From contig NZ_LR134378.1 in assembly GCF_900637555.1 (NCBI RefSeq), positions 568,001 to 632,000 on the forward strand: a stretch of 64,000 bases of DNA. The letters are read 5' to 3'. Under the pieces are notes generated by a model. It worked only from the letters and a program-made list of their open reading frames with translations, searched no databases and was not told the DNA's origin. Shown here piece after piece: positions 9,778 through 18,668 of this stretch. The position numbers were made by a program, and so were the translations under genes. This stretch comes from Lautropia mirabilis. Lineage in GTDB: Bacteria; Pseudomonadota; Gammaproteobacteria; Burkholderiales; Burkholderiaceae_E. The first letter of the stretch is position 1; every line of letters begins with the position of its first letter.

Positions 9778-9818
9778 CCGGATCCGCGCACACCTCGTGC
9801 CGGATCCGGTTTTCTTTT
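9778..9818 (+). terminator. Likely rho-independent terminator after yrbG
   Basis: CCGGATCCG (9778-9786) pairs with CGGATCCGG (9801-9809), followed by TTTTCTTTT. It ends the antiporter operon; the next gene is convergent. Confidence 0.75.
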
Positions 9819-9897
9819 CCGGGTGCCTGCTCGGCCCCATGATGGCCCCATGATTGCCTGATGAGGGGCCGCTCACGGGGCGCCGCGGGTCACGCCC

Positions 9898-10437
9898 TCA
9901 CTGTCCCAGCGTGGCCGGGATCAGCTTCTCCAGCCCGGCCAGCGGGGCCAGAACCTCGGGCGACAGATGATGACGCTGCGCCATCCAGGCCGCCGTGTTC
10001 ATCGACGCATACACGTTGCCCTGGCTGTCTTCCCACACCAGCACCTTCGACGGCAGGTCGATCGCCAGCGTCGGCGACTTCACCATCATCGGCGTGCCCA
10101 CCTTGGGATTGCCAAAAACGATCACGCTGGCGGCCGGCATCTCCAGCGAATGCTGCTGCGCCGCCTTCTGGTGATCAATGACGGTGAACACCGTCAGGCC
10201 CTTGGCCAGCAGTGCTTCCTGCACCCGCTTGATCGAATCCGACACCGAATACCGGCTCCGGATCGTCAGAAGCCCATCCACCTGGGCCGGCGCCGCCGCC
10301 CCGCCCTGCCCGGCAGCCTGTCCCGCCGCCGGCGTTGCCTCATCGGCCGCCATCACAGATCCTCCCGTCATCATCAGGCCCACAGCCAACCCGGCCAGCA
10401 CCGACCGGTACCCCCATGCCTTTCTCATCCGTCTCAT
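9898..10437 (-). CDS. DUF302 domain protein, secreted
   Basis: A 179-residue protein with a signal peptide (MRRMRKAWGYR, then a hydrophobic stretch ending GGSVMAADE) and an Ala/Gln/Gly-rich spacer. The rest, about 52-179, is a DUF302 domain: SRYSVSDSIKRVQEALLAKG, then FTVIDHQKAA and VIVFGNPKVGTPMM, then LPSKVLVWEDSQG. The function of DUF302 proteins is not established; they occur in periplasmic or membrane-linked contexts. ATG 10437 is preceded by GGAGGAG at ideal distance, which excludes a much longer in-frame extension upstream. It is divergent from the bestrophin-like gene. Confidence 0.85.
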   Translation of the reverse strand: MRRMRKAWGYRSVLAGLAVGLMMTGGSVMAADEATPAAGQAAGQGGAAAPAQVDGLLTIRSRYSVSDSIKRVQEALLAKGLTVFTVIDHQKAAQQHSLEMPAASVIVFGNPKVGTPMMVKSPTLAIDLPSKVLVWEDSQGNVYASMNTAAWMAQRHHLSPEVLAPLAGLEKLIPATLGQ

Positions 10438-10725
10438 CGACGCTCCTCCGAAAGAATGGCCAAGAATGCTCCGATGGCAAGGCCAGGAAACCGTCCAGCC
10501 GCGGTCACGCAACCGGTCAGACCCCACAAACACCTTGCCCGTGATCCCACAATCATACGGGAAAGCCGGCCAGCGTCGCCTTCCGTCAGCCCACGCCCCA
10601 GCCACCTGTCGGCGGCACGTAGAATCCTCCCCTTCGCCCCCGGCAAGCGCCGCGCAGCGCTGCGCGACCACCGCCCCAGGCGAACACGACTCCAGCACGG
10701 ACCTGCTCCGACCTGCCCCTGCGCC

Positions 10726-11637
10726 ATGATCGTCCGCTCCCGCCCTCATTGGCTGCGCATGCTCTTCGTGCTGCGCGGCTCCATCCTGCCCACCATCAGC
10801 CCACAGCTCATCATCATCACGCTGTTTGCCACGCTGGTCACGGCACTGCATGGCCAGATCCTGGACTGGAAGGTCTCGCTCAACTTCGTGCCCTTCTCCC
10901 TCATCGGCGTGTCGCTGGCCATCTTCCTGGGCTTTCGCAACAGCACCAGCTACGCCCGCTACTGGGAAGCCCGCACCCTGTGGGGACAGGTCCTGGCCGC
11001 CACCCGATCACTCGGCCGCCAGACACTCACCCTGTCCAGCAACCGGCCGCTTGCCCGGCCGATGATCCTGCATCTGTGCGCCTTCGCCCACCTGCTGAAG
11101 CACCAGCTGGCCCGCACCGACCCCAGCACCGACATCCACCTGTTCCTGGACGAAGCCGACAGCCGACGTGTGCTGCAGGCCGAACACCGGCCCGCCATGG
11201 CCCTGCTGCTGGCCAGCGAATGGCTGGGCGAACGCCTGAAGGCCGGGGAGGTCACCCCACCCATCGCCACCGCCTTCGAACGCAACCTGCATGAACTGAG
11301 CACCGCCCTGTCCGGCTGCGAACGCATCGCCGACACCCCGCTGCCCTTTCCCTACTCGGTCATCATCCACCGCTGCGCCTACCTGTACTGCTTCTGGCTG
11401 CCCTTCGGCCTGCTCGACGGCATCGGCCTGATGACCCCGGTCATCGTCTGCTTCATCGCCTACACCTTCCTGGCCCTGGAAGCCCTGGGCGCCGAACTGG
11501 AAAACCCCTTCGGCCGCGACCCCAACGACCTGCCCCTGCAGGCGCTTTCCCATCAGGTCGAAACATCACTGCTGGAGATGATCCACGAACCGCCCCGCAC
11601 CCCCCGGCCGGAAGTCGTCGACAGCATTCTGATCTGA
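10726..11637 (+). CDS. Bestrophin-like channel protein (YneE family)
   Basis: A 303-residue membrane protein of the bacterial bestrophin/YneE family. Hallmarks are MIVRSRPHWLRMLFVLRGSI at the N-terminus, two early membrane segments, the segment FLGFRNSTSYARYWEAR (the family's R-N-x-x-x-Y-x-R-(F/Y)-x-E pattern), and two later hydrophobic segments before LGAELENPFG, which is close to the Ca-clasp region of bestrophins. Bacterial homologues form pentameric ion channels (known for the Klebsiella protein). The gene is convergent with the orphan secreted-protein gene, and the last 72 bases overlap that gene on the other strand. Confidence 0.88.
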   Translation: MIVRSRPHWLRMLFVLRGSILPTISPQLIIITLFATLVTALHGQILDWKVSLNFVPFSLIGVSLAIFLGFRNSTSYARYWEARTLWGQVLAATRSLGRQTLTLSSNRPLARPMILHLCAFAHLLKHQLARTDPSTDIHLFLDEADSRRVLQAEHRPAMALLLASEWLGERLKAGEVTPPIATAFERNLHELSTALSGCERIADTPLPFPYSVIIHRCAYLYCFWLPFGLLDGIGLMTPVIVCFIAYTFLALEALGAELENPFGRDPNDLPLQALSHQVETSLLEMIHEPPRTPRPEVVDSILI

Positions 11638-12795
11638 GCGTGTCCTGCGCGCTTTCGCAAGCGCGTACACGGACGCCACATAGGGCAGCTCCACCTGCAC
11701 GCTCTTATCGTCACGCTTCACCGTGAAGGCCGCCTTCGTGAATCCGGTCACGCGGCTATCCAGCAGCTCCACCACGTAGTTCCCGGCCGACAGTCCGTCG
11801 GTGGAGAAGCGCCCCTCACCATCGACCACCGCAACCGTCCGGGTGCCGTTCGTGCCCATGCCGGTAATGCCCACCTTCCTGCCCACCAGGTCACGCACCG
11901 GCTCCTTCGTCTTCGTGTCGATGACCCGGCCTTCCATCCTGGCTACCGGAACATGGGCCACGAAGGCCCATTGCCTGCTGAAGGCGCTGTCTTTCCCTGC
12001 ACCATTGATAGTGACAGAGAGATTGATGTCTCCTTCCGGCAGACGTTGAATCACGTCTTTCAGAGCCTCATGGCTGAGGACGAATCCCCTCCCAGATTCA
12101 AGGGGTGTCCAGAGCCCTCTCAGAGCAATCGTGCCCCGGCCATCGACATCCAGAAGCGCATTTGACGCCACGGGGTGGATCTTGATACTTCCGGGTACCT
12201 CAAAAACGAGATCCCCAGTACCAATACTGTTGTCAGCCCCCAGCCCCTTCACCAGCAAGGGTACATACTCCGGCCTGCCCTCCGCTTCATCAAACTCGGT
12301 AATGTCAGCCACCCCCAGAAATCTCGGACTGGCCAGTTCAATCTTCAGCTCCTTCCTGACCCCCGGCACATCAGCTCGCATCCGGATCGTTCGGGTCTGC
12401 CCCGGATCCGCCGGTGTGATGAACCGGATCTCTCCGCCCTGCGCCACCAGATCCTCGACCAGATCCTGCCCTTCCAGAATCCGGATCCTGCTCACATCCG
12501 CATCCTCATCCGACATCCCCAGATCCGACGGATCCACACGCACGACCCGGGCATAACCGGACGGGAGAAACTCCCGCTCCAGATCCCCATCAGGCGTCTC
12601 TTCGCCTTGGGAATCGACAATCTCGATCGGGGACGCAGGGGAGGAACCGCTCCCGGCCTGAGCCTGCCCTGAGGCGTGCATCCTTTCTTTTGCCCTGGCG
12701 CCAGCCCCCTGGCTGCTGTCACTCCCATGGGCTGCCATCGAGAGTGCGGCCAGCATCACCGCAACGACACATCGCACATGAGGGATATCTTTCAT
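11566..12795 (-). CDS. Orphan secreted protein, C-terminal carboxypeptidase-regulatory-like fold
   Basis: A 409-residue protein starting at ATG 12795 with a signal peptide (MKDIPHVRCVVAVMLAALSM, cleaved near AAHG). The mature part begins with a Ser/Gly/Gln-rich low-complexity stretch. It then shows beta-rich sequence typical of Ig-like repeats (VRVDPSDLGMSDEDADVS, FEVPGSIKIHPVASNALL). A segment near residues 300-380 (ARMEGRVIDTKTKEPVRDL ... GEGRFSTDGLSAGNYVVEL) looks like a carboxypeptidase regulatory or SdrD-B-type beta-sandwich. I do not recognise the whole protein. The last 24 residues are read antisense to the bestrophin-like gene and look unlike the rest, so the native end may once have been earlier. 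Probable role: periplasmic or surface protein. Confidence 0.6.
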   Translation of the reverse strand: MKDIPHVRCVVAVMLAALSMAAHGSDSSQGAGARAKERMHASGQAQAGSGSSPASPIEIVDSQGEETPDGDLEREFLPSGYARVVRVDPSDLGMSDEDADVSRIRILEGQDLVEDLVAQGGEIRFITPADPGQTRTIRMRADVPGVRKELKIELASPRFLGVADITEFDEAEGRPEYVPLLVKGLGADNSIGTGDLVFEVPGSIKIHPVASNALLDVDGRGTIALRGLWTPLESGRGFVLSHEALKDVIQRLPEGDINLSVTINGAGKDSAFSRQWAFVAHVPVARMEGRVIDTKTKEPVRDLVGRKVGITGMGTNGTRTVAVVDGEGRFSTDGLSAGNYVVELLDSRVTGFTKAAFTVKRDDKSVQVELPYVASVYALAKARRTRSDQNAVDDFRPGGAGRFVDHLQQ

Positions 12796-13024
12796 GATTG
12801 GGCGTTTCCCGGTCCGGGAGTTGAGGGGGTACATCCATTCACGACTGTCTGATGACCAGATCGGAAGGCCTGGACAGTCCAGAGACACCCAGAATAGAGA
12901 GCGCTGTCACGGCCGTGCCCGCCCATCCGACAGACCGTCCGCATGAACATCCGGATGGGGCCCGCGCCTCCGCCAGGCACCCGCTATAGAATGAGCATAT
13001 CCCCTGTCAACCAGGACACATGCC

Positions 13025-14083
13025 ATGACCGCTTCCACCCCCGACACCCCGCGCCTCACCTCTCTCTCGCACGGCGGCGGCTGCGGCTGCAAGATCGCCC
13101 CGGGCGTGCTGACTGACCTGCTGGCCAGAAGCAGCGTGCCGCCCCAGCTGTTCCCCAACCTGCTGGTTGGCACCGAGACCGCCGATGATGCCGCCGTCTA
13201 CCGCATCAACGAGCACCAGGCCATCGTGGCCACCACCGATTTCTTCATGCCCATTGTCGATGACCCCTACGACTTCGGACGGATTGCGGCCACCAACGCA
13301 CTGTCTGATGTCTACGCCATGGGGGGGCAGCCCATCATGGCGCTGGCCGTCGTCGGCATGCCCATCAACGTGCTGCCGCACGATGTCATCGCCCGCATCC
13401 TGGAAGGCGGTCAGTCAGTCTGCCGTGACGCCGGCGTGCCCCTGGCGGGCGGCCACTCCATCGACTCGGTGGAACCCATCTACGGCCTGGTGGCCATCGG
13501 CACGGTCGATCCGAAGGATCTCAAGCGCAACAGCGGTGCCCAGGCAGGCGACGTCCTCATTCTCGGCAAGCCGCTGGGCGTGGGCATCTATTCGGCCGCC
13601 CTCAAGAAAGGCCAGCTCGACGAAAGCGACTATGCCACGATGATCGACGCCACCACGCGGCTCAACCGGCCCGGCCCCGAGCTGGCGCGGCTGCCCGGTG
13701 TGCATGCCATGACCGATGTCACCGGCTTCGGCCTGCTGGGCCACACGCTGGAAATGGCCCGGGGTTCAGGGCTGACGGCCCGCATCAACGGACGTGCCGT
13801 GCCGTTCCTGAAGGATGTCATCGAGCTTGCATCGGCCGGCATTCGCACGGGTGCATCGGGCCGCAACTGGGCTTCCTATGGCGCCGATGTCGACATGACC
13901 CCCGATGCACCGCCCTTCCTGCAGGACCTGCTGACCGACCCGCAGACGGCCGGCGGACTGCTGGTGGCCTGTGCCCCCGAAGCCGCCAACGACGTGCTGA
14001 AGTGCTTCAACCGCTTTGGTTTCGAGCAGGCCACCGCCATCGGACACCTGGAAGCCGGCCCGGGCCGCGTGCAGGTACGCTGA
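13025..14083 (+). CDS. selD: Selenide, water dikinase (selenophosphate synthetase)
   Basis: A 352-residue PurM-like ATPase that makes selenophosphate from selenide and ATP, the selenium donor for selenocysteine and 2-selenouridine in tRNA. The catalytic loop reads HGGGCGCK: Cys20 and Lys23 align with the essential Cys17 and Lys20 of the E. coli enzyme, so this is the Cys form and not a Sec protein. The metal-binding region TDDAAVYRINEHQAIVATTD is only partly visible as ETADDAAVYR, but it is in place. C-terminal motifs MTDVTGFGLLGH and LTDPQTAGGLL are intact. No selA, selB or mnmH lies in the window, so the end use of selenophosphate is unknown. The next gene starts 30 bases downstream. Confidence 0.95.
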   Translation: MTASTPDTPRLTSLSHGGGCGCKIAPGVLTDLLARSSVPPQLFPNLLVGTETADDAAVYRINEHQAIVATTDFFMPIVDDPYDFGRIAATNALSDVYAMGGQPIMALAVVGMPINVLPHDVIARILEGGQSVCRDAGVPLAGGHSIDSVEPIYGLVAIGTVDPKDLKRNSGAQAGDVLILGKPLGVGIYSAALKKGQLDESDYATMIDATTRLNRPGPELARLPGVHAMTDVTGFGLLGHTLEMARGSGLTARINGRAVPFLKDVIELASAGIRTGASGRNWASYGADVDMTPDAPPFLQDLLTDPQTAGGLLVACAPEAANDVLKCFNRFGFEQATAIGHLEAGPGRVQVR

Positions 14084-14113
14084 TTTCCCCCCATCCCTTC
14101 CGTAGGCCTCATC

Positions 14114-14926
14114 ATGAAACCCGACTCCCTGCGCCGCCGTCTGCTTTCGGTCGGCGCCACCCTGCTGGCCAGCAGTGCGCTGCTGGCCGCCACACCCGCC
14201 CATGCGGCCGACGACGCCCTGAACGCCGTCCAGCAACGCGGCACGCTGCGCATCGGCATCGAGGGCACCTATCCGCCCTTCAACTACCAGGACGAGAAAG
14301 GCCAGTTCGTCGGCTTCGAGATCGACCTGGGCAATGCTCTGGCCGAGACCCTGGGCGTGAAGGCGCAGTTCCAGCCCACCAAGTGGGACGGCCTGCTGGC
14401 CGCCCTGGACTCTGGCCGCATCGACGTGATCATCAACCAGGTCACCATCACCGACGCACGCCAGAAGAAATACCGCTTCAGCCAGCCCTACACCGTCTCG
14501 GGCATCCAGGCTGTCACCCGCACGAAGGATGCTGACACGCTGCAATCCCCCAATGCGCTGGCCGGCAAGAAAGTGGGCGTGGGTCTGGGCACCAGCTACG
14601 AGGAATGGGCCCGTCGCACCGTGCCATCGGCTGAAGTGCGCACCTACGAAGACGACCCCACCAAGAACCAGGACCTGGCCGTGGGCCGCCTGGATGCCGT
14701 GCTGGTGGACCGGCTGGCCGCGCTCTACCAGGTCAAGCAGAGCAAGAACCGCTTTGCCCTGGGCGGCCCGGCCTTCTCGCGCCAGACCTCCGGTATTCCC
14801 ACCCGCAAGTCCGATGAAAGCCTGCACCAGGCCATCGACCAGGCGCTGGAGAAGCTGCGTGCCGACGGCACCCTGACCAAGCTGTCCAACAAGTGGTTCG
14901 ACACCGACGTGACCAACGCACGCTGA
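14114..14926 (+). CDS. Polar amino-acid (cystine-type) ABC transporter binding protein
   Basis: A 270-residue periplasmic solute-binding protein of family 3 with a signal peptide ending near ATPAHAADD. The motifs LRIGIEGTYPPFNYQDEKG and FVGFEIDLGNALAETLGVK, followed by KWDGLLAALDSGRIDVIINQ, closely resemble the cystine-binding proteins FliY/TcyJ. It would capture the amino acid in the periplasm and deliver it to the permease encoded 13 bases downstream. The gene begins only 30 bases after selD, so the three are probably one transcript. Cystine is the best substrate guess; other polar amino acids, or selenocystine given the neighbour, cannot be excluded. Confidence 0.88.
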   Translation: MKPDSLRRRLLSVGATLLASSALLAATPAHAADDALNAVQQRGTLRIGIEGTYPPFNYQDEKGQFVGFEIDLGNALAETLGVKAQFQPTKWDGLLAALDSGRIDVIINQVTITDARQKKYRFSQPYTVSGIQAVTRTKDADTLQSPNALAGKKVGVGLGTSYEEWARRTVPSAEVRTYEDDPTKNQDLAVGRLDAVLVDRLAALYQVKQSKNRFALGGPAFSRQTSGIPTRKSDESLHQAIDQALEKLRADGTLTKLSNKWFDTDVTNAR

Positions 14927-14939
14927 CCCGCCCCCCGGC

Positions 14940-15614
14940 ATGTCCGAAACCCTGTCTCTCGTCCTCGAATCCCTGCCCGATCTGCTGAGCGGCGCGCGCT
15001 TCACCGTGCTGCTCAGCCTGGGCGGGATGTTCTTCGGCCTGCTGCTGGGATTCCTGCTGGCCCTGGGTCGGCTGTATGCGCGCCGTCCCATCCAGTGGCT
15101 TGTACGCTTCTACGTCTCGTTCTTTCGTGGCACGCCGCTGCTGGTGCAGCTCTTCATCATCTACTACGGCCTGCCCGAGATCGGCCTGCAGCTCGATCCC
15201 CTGCCTGCCGCCATCATCGGGTTCTCGCTCAACACGGCCGCCTACACCTGCGAGACGCTGCGCGCCGCCATCGCCCAGATCGATGCCGGCCAGTGGGAGG
15301 CCGCCGCCAGCCTGGGCATGAATCGCCGCCATACCCTGCGCCGCATCATCGTGCCCCAGGCCGCCCGCACGGCCCTGCCCCCGCTGGGCAACAGCTTCAT
15401 CGCTCTGGTCAAGGACACCTCGCTGGCCGCCACCATCCAGGTGCCGGAACTGCTGCGTCAGTCCCAGCTCATCACGGCCCGCACCTTCGAGGTGTTTGCG
15501 ATGTACATCAGCGCCGCCCTCATCTACTGGGCCATCGCCAGCATCCTGTCTGCCCTGCAGGCCCGGCTGGAGCGCCACACCAATCGCTCGGAAGCACCGG
15601 AATCGGGCGGCTGA
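14940..15614 (+). CDS. Polar amino-acid ABC transporter permease
   Basis: A 224-residue His/Glu/Gln/Arg/opine-type ABC permease with five predicted membrane segments and the conserved EAA loop (EAAASLGMNRRHTLRRIIVPQA). The segment FRGTPLLVQLFIIYYGLP is characteristic of polar amino-acid permeases such as TcyL/YecS. It works with the binding protein encoded just upstream. No ATP-binding subunit follows: the next gene is convergent, so the ATPase must be supplied from elsewhere in the genome. No ribosome binding site is obvious before ATG 14940, which suggests coupling to the upstream gene. Confidence 0.9.
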   Translation: MSETLSLVLESLPDLLSGARFTVLLSLGGMFFGLLLGFLLALGRLYARRPIQWLVRFYVSFFRGTPLLVQLFIIYYGLPEIGLQLDPLPAAIIGFSLNTAAYTCETLRAAIAQIDAGQWEAAASLGMNRRHTLRRIIVPQAARTALPPLGNSFIALVKDTSLAATIQVPELLRQSQLITARTFEVFAMYISAALIYWAIASILSALQARLERHTNRSEAPESGG

Positions 15615-15740
15615 CACGGCCAGCCACCGAAACGAAGACAGAACGTACTGACACAGACGACGCAGCCCGCGTGCCCCTTGGGCTGCAGGCACTCTGCGCG
15701 CGCATGGCGCCCGTGCCTATCGCTTTCAGAGCTGCGACCT

Positions 15741-16556
15741 TCAGCGCCGAAGCCGCTCGATGCGCTCCTGCAGCGTCGCCTTGGACAGCGCCCCGATGCG
15801 GATGTCCTGCAGGCTCCCGTCACGGCCGTAGAACAGCGTGGCCGGCAGCGCCCGCAGCCCGAAATGCCGGCCCACCTCGCCTTTCGCATCCAGCAGCACG
15901 TTGTCCAGCACAAGCCCGCGCCGCTGCAGGAAGCGGCTCACCCGCGCACCGTCCTCGCCCTGGTCCAGGAACACGATGTCCAGGTCCGGATACTGCCGCT
16001 GTGCCTCGGCCAGCACCGGCATTTCCCGCACGCAGTGCGGACACCACGTGGCCCACAGGTTCACGATGGCCGGGCGCCCATTGCCGAAGCGCTGCAGCGG
16101 CACTGCCTGCCCATCCAGCGTCTGCAGCTGCAATGCCGGCAACGGCTGCACCCGCGTCGCCGCGTTCTGCAACGCCAGAAGCCCCGCCACGCCGATCACC
16201 GTCATGCCCACCATGGCCGCCAGCAGCGGCCGACGCGGTGCCGAACCCCGCCAGCCATATCGCCAGGCCAGCAACCAGGCCCACACCAGCCCGGCCCATG
16301 GGTCGAAGCCGCCATCGCGCACGTCCAGCGCCGTCCACGGATCTTCCAGGTAGGCCTCATGGTGGCGCAGCACATAGGCCAGCCGCGCCACCGCCAGCGC
16401 CCAGAACACGATGCGCCAGAAGAACGGCTCCACCGGCGCCGTGCCCTGTCGCTTCACCTGGCGGTTGCCCAGCCAGAGACCAAGAAAGACCGCCACCATC
16501 GGCACCAGGACCGAGAGTGGCAACGAAAGGGGACCGAGATTCAGAGCAGCAGGCAT
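15741..16556 (-). CDS. TlpA-family disulfide reductase with N-terminal membrane domain
   Basis: A 271-residue protein. The first ~130 residues hold four or so hydrophobic segments resembling part of a prolipoprotein diacylglyceryl transferase-like membrane domain (PLSVLVPMVAVFLGLWLG, FWRIVFWALAVARLAYVL). The rest is a periplasmic thioredoxin fold of TlpA/ResA type with the redox pair Cys172-Cys175 in WATWCPHCVREMP and a cis-Pro region at ALPATLFYG. Family knowledge suggests it reduces disulfides in periplasmic proteins, for example in cytochrome c maturation. Being next to a cystine-type importer is consistent with thiol metabolism but does not prove it. It is convergent with the permease gene. 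Confidence 0.83.
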   Translation of the reverse strand: MPAALNLGPLSLPLSVLVPMVAVFLGLWLGNRQVKRQGTAPVEPFFWRIVFWALAVARLAYVLRHHEAYLEDPWTALDVRDGGFDPWAGLVWAWLLAWRYGWRGSAPRRPLLAAMVGMTVIGVAGLLALQNAATRVQPLPALQLQTLDGQAVPLQRFGNGRPAIVNLWATWCPHCVREMPVLAEAQRQYPDLDIVFLDQGEDGARVSRFLQRRGLVLDNVLLDAKGEVGRHFGLRALPATLFYGRDGSLQDIRIGALSKATLQERIERLRR

Positions 16557-16919
16557 GCTGCGATTATGAAGCAGCGCGATCCATCCATGAAGTCATCGTG
16601 CCCCGGCTCCTGCAGGCCCCGGATTTCTGACTAGGGATAACCCTGAACATCAGAACGGAATATCTTACCCATTGATTCATAAAGGAATTTCATGAATCGG
16701 GAATGAACGGGTTTCATTGCTCGCCTGCCATCGCTTCTGTAAATTAGCGACACCCCAATCAGGGAGAACGACAGCCTGAGCAGCCATCCCCGTGCCCGGA
16801 TGCGCTGCCCGACAGCAGGTTTCCGACTCCAGCCCCATTGACGGCGCAGGCCCGGGAAACGGCCCAACCGGCCCCACCCGCCACGCCGCACAACCCCGTA
16901 CCCCGGAGATATTCCTTCA
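16557..16919. other. Intergenic region upstream of the lactate permease gene
   Basis: No gene is visible in these 363 bases between divergent genes. It is AT-richer than its surroundings around 16640-16760 and contains the inverted repeat listed separately, plus a possible -10 element TAAATT at 16740. Confidence 0.5.
16674..16698. promoter_or_regulatory. Inverted repeat, probable operator upstream of lldP
   Basis: GATTCAT (16674-16680) and ATGAATC (16692-16698) form a perfect 7-bp inverted repeat around an 11-base spacer. It lies upstream of a possible -10 element (TAAATT 16740). The size suits a dimeric regulator; which one is unknown. Confidence 0.4.
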
Positions 16920-18563
16920 ATGGAAACGTGGATCCAGAACTATTCGGTCGTCGGCGATAGCCTGATGCTGACGGCCGCCGTGGCGCTGCTACCCATCATC
17001 TTCTTCTTTGTCGCGCTCACCGTCCTGAAGATGAAAGGCTACGTGGCAGGCCTCTGCACCCTGCTCATCGCGCTGGGCGTGGCCATCTTCGCCTTTGGCA
17101 TGCCCACCGGCATGGCCATCTCCTCGGCACTCTACGGCTTTGCCTACGGTCTATGGCCCATTGCCTGGATCATCATCACGGCGGTATTCCTCTACAAGAT
17201 CACCGTCAAGACCGGCCAGTTCAACATCATCCGCGCATCGGTCATCTCCATCACGGAAGACCAGCGCCTGCAGATGCTGCTGGTCGGTTTTTCATTTGGT
17301 GCCTTCCTGGAAGGCGCCGCAGGCTTTGGCGCGCCGGTGGCCATCACCGCCTCGCTGCTGGTGGGCCTGGGCTTCAACCCGCTCTACGCCGCCGGTCTGT
17401 GCCTCATCGCCAATACCGCTCCGGTGGCCTTTGGCGCCATGGGTATCCCCATCCTGGTGGCCGGCAAGGTTTCCGGGCTGGATCCCTACCACATCGGTCA
17501 GGTGGCCGGTCGTCAGCTGCCCATCCTCTCCATCATCGTACCCTTCTGGCTGGTGGCCATGATGGACGGCATGCGCGGCATCCGCCAGACCTGGCCCGCC
17601 GTGCTGGTGGCAGGCGTCTCGTTTGCCGTCACCCAGTTCCTCACCGCCAACTTCATCGGCCCCGAACTGCCCGATGTCACCTCCGCGCTGGTCAGCCTGG
17701 TCTGCCTGTCACTGTTCCTGAAGAAGTGGCAGCCCGAGGAGATCTTCACCTTCGACGGCATGAAGAAACCCACGAAGCGCCATGAGGCCGAATACACCAC
17801 CGGCCAGATCCTGAAGGCCTGGTCGCCGTTCGCCATCCTCACCGTCTGCGTCAGTCTCTGGACGCTGAAGGGCCTGCAGAACGTGCTCGACGCAGCCACC
17901 ATCAAGATCCAGTGGCCCGGCCTGCACAACCTGGTCATGAAGGCTGCCCCGATCGTGGCCGAGCCCACGGCCTACGCCGCAGAATTCAAGCTGAACCTGC
18001 TCGGCGCCGTCGGCACCTCCATCCTGCTGGCCGCCCTCATCTCGGCCGCCCTGCTGCACATGCGCATCCCGCACGTCATCAAGACCTTCTTCGAGACGCT
18101 GCTCGAACTGCGCCTGTCCATCCTCTCCATCGGCCTGGTGCTGGGCTTTGCCTTCGTGGCCAACTACTCGGGCCTGTCGTCCACGCTGGCCCTGGTGCTG
18201 GCCGGAACCGGTGCGGCCTTCCCGTTCTTCTCGCCCTTCCTGGGCTGGATCGGCGTCTTCCTCACCGGCTCCGACACCTCGGCCAACGCCCTGTTCGGCT
18301 CGCTGCAGGCCAGCACGGCACACCAGATCGGCGTCACGCCTGAACTCACCGTGGCGGCCAACACCACGGGTGGCGTCACCGGCAAGATGATCTCGCCGCA
18401 GTCCATCGCCATCGCCTGCGCCTCGGTGGGTCTGGAAGGCAAGGAATCCAACCTGTTCCGCTTCACGGTCAAGCACAGCCTCATCTTCTGCGTCTTCGTG
18501 GGTCTGCTCACGGTGCTGCAGGCGTATGTGCTGCCCTGGTCCCTGCATTTCTTCCAGAAATGA
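16920..18563 (+). CDS. lldP: L-lactate permease
   Basis: A 547-residue inner-membrane transporter of the LctP/LldP family, the usual length, with 12 or more hydrophobic segments. Recognisable family stretches are [37 protein letters not shown] and [17 protein letters not shown]. It imports lactate (and glycolate in characterised homologues) with protons. ATG 16920 is preceded by GGAGATAT. No lactate dehydrogenase or regulator gene adjoins it; the next gene is a separate MFS transporter. Regulation may act through the inverted repeat 230 bases upstream. Annotation is secure; only the exact substrate range is inferred. Confidence 0.95.
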   Translation: METWIQNYSVVGDSLMLTAAVALLPIIFFFVALTVLKMKGYVAGLCTLLIALGVAIFAFGMPTGMAISSALYGFAYGLWPIAWIIITAVFLYKITVKTGQFNIIRASVISITEDQRLQMLLVGFSFGAFLEGAAGFGAPVAITASLLVGLGFNPLYAAGLCLIANTAPVAFGAMGIPILVAGKVSGLDPYHIGQVAGRQLPILSIIVPFWLVAMMDGMRGIRQTWPAVLVAGVSFAVTQFLTANFIGPELPDVTSALVSLVCLSLFLKKWQPEEIFTFDGMKKPTKRHEAEYTTGQILKAWSPFAILTVCVSLWTLKGLQNVLDAATIKIQWPGLHNLVMKAAPIVAEPTAYAAEFKLNLLGAVGTSILLAALISAALLHMRIPHVIKTFFETLLELRLSILSIGLVLGFAFVANYSGLSSTLALVLAGTGAAFPFFSPFLGWIGVFLTGSDTSANALFGSLQASTAHQIGVTPELTVAANTTGGVTGKMISPQSIAIACASVGLEGKESNLFRFTVKHSLIFCVFVGLLTVLQAYVLPWSLHFFQK

Positions 18564-18572
18564 CCCTCCCAC

Positions 18573-18602
18573 GCCTCGGGGAGCCTGACACGCCCCCGAG
18601 GC
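18573..18602 (+). terminator. GC-rich hairpin after lldP
   Basis: GCCTCGGGG (18573-18581) pairs perfectly with CCCCGAGGC (18594-18602), 10 bases after the lldP stop. There is no T run, so termination is uncertain; the next inverted repeat begins at once. Confidence 0.4.
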
Positions 18603-18603
18603 C

Positions 18604-18655
18604 ATGAGGGATGATGCAGTCGCTGTATCCTCTATCAGACTGCATCATCCCTCAT
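18604..18655. promoter_or_regulatory. Perfect 18-bp inverted repeat before the NiaP-like gene
   Basis: ATGAGGGATGATGCAGTC (18604-18621) is repeated in inverted form at 18638-18655 without a mismatch, with a 16-base spacer. It ends 13 bases before ATG 18669. It could be an operator, an RNA hairpin controlling translation of the transporter, or a terminator lacking a T run. Confidence 0.6.
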
Positions 18656-18668
18656 CCTCGACCGCCCC

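Noticed and set aside
16631-16645. TAGGGATAACCCT, resembling the first half of the I-SceI homing site
   Set aside because: Only the first ten bases agree and the rest differ; no intron or homing endonuclease is present. It is a short chance palindrome.
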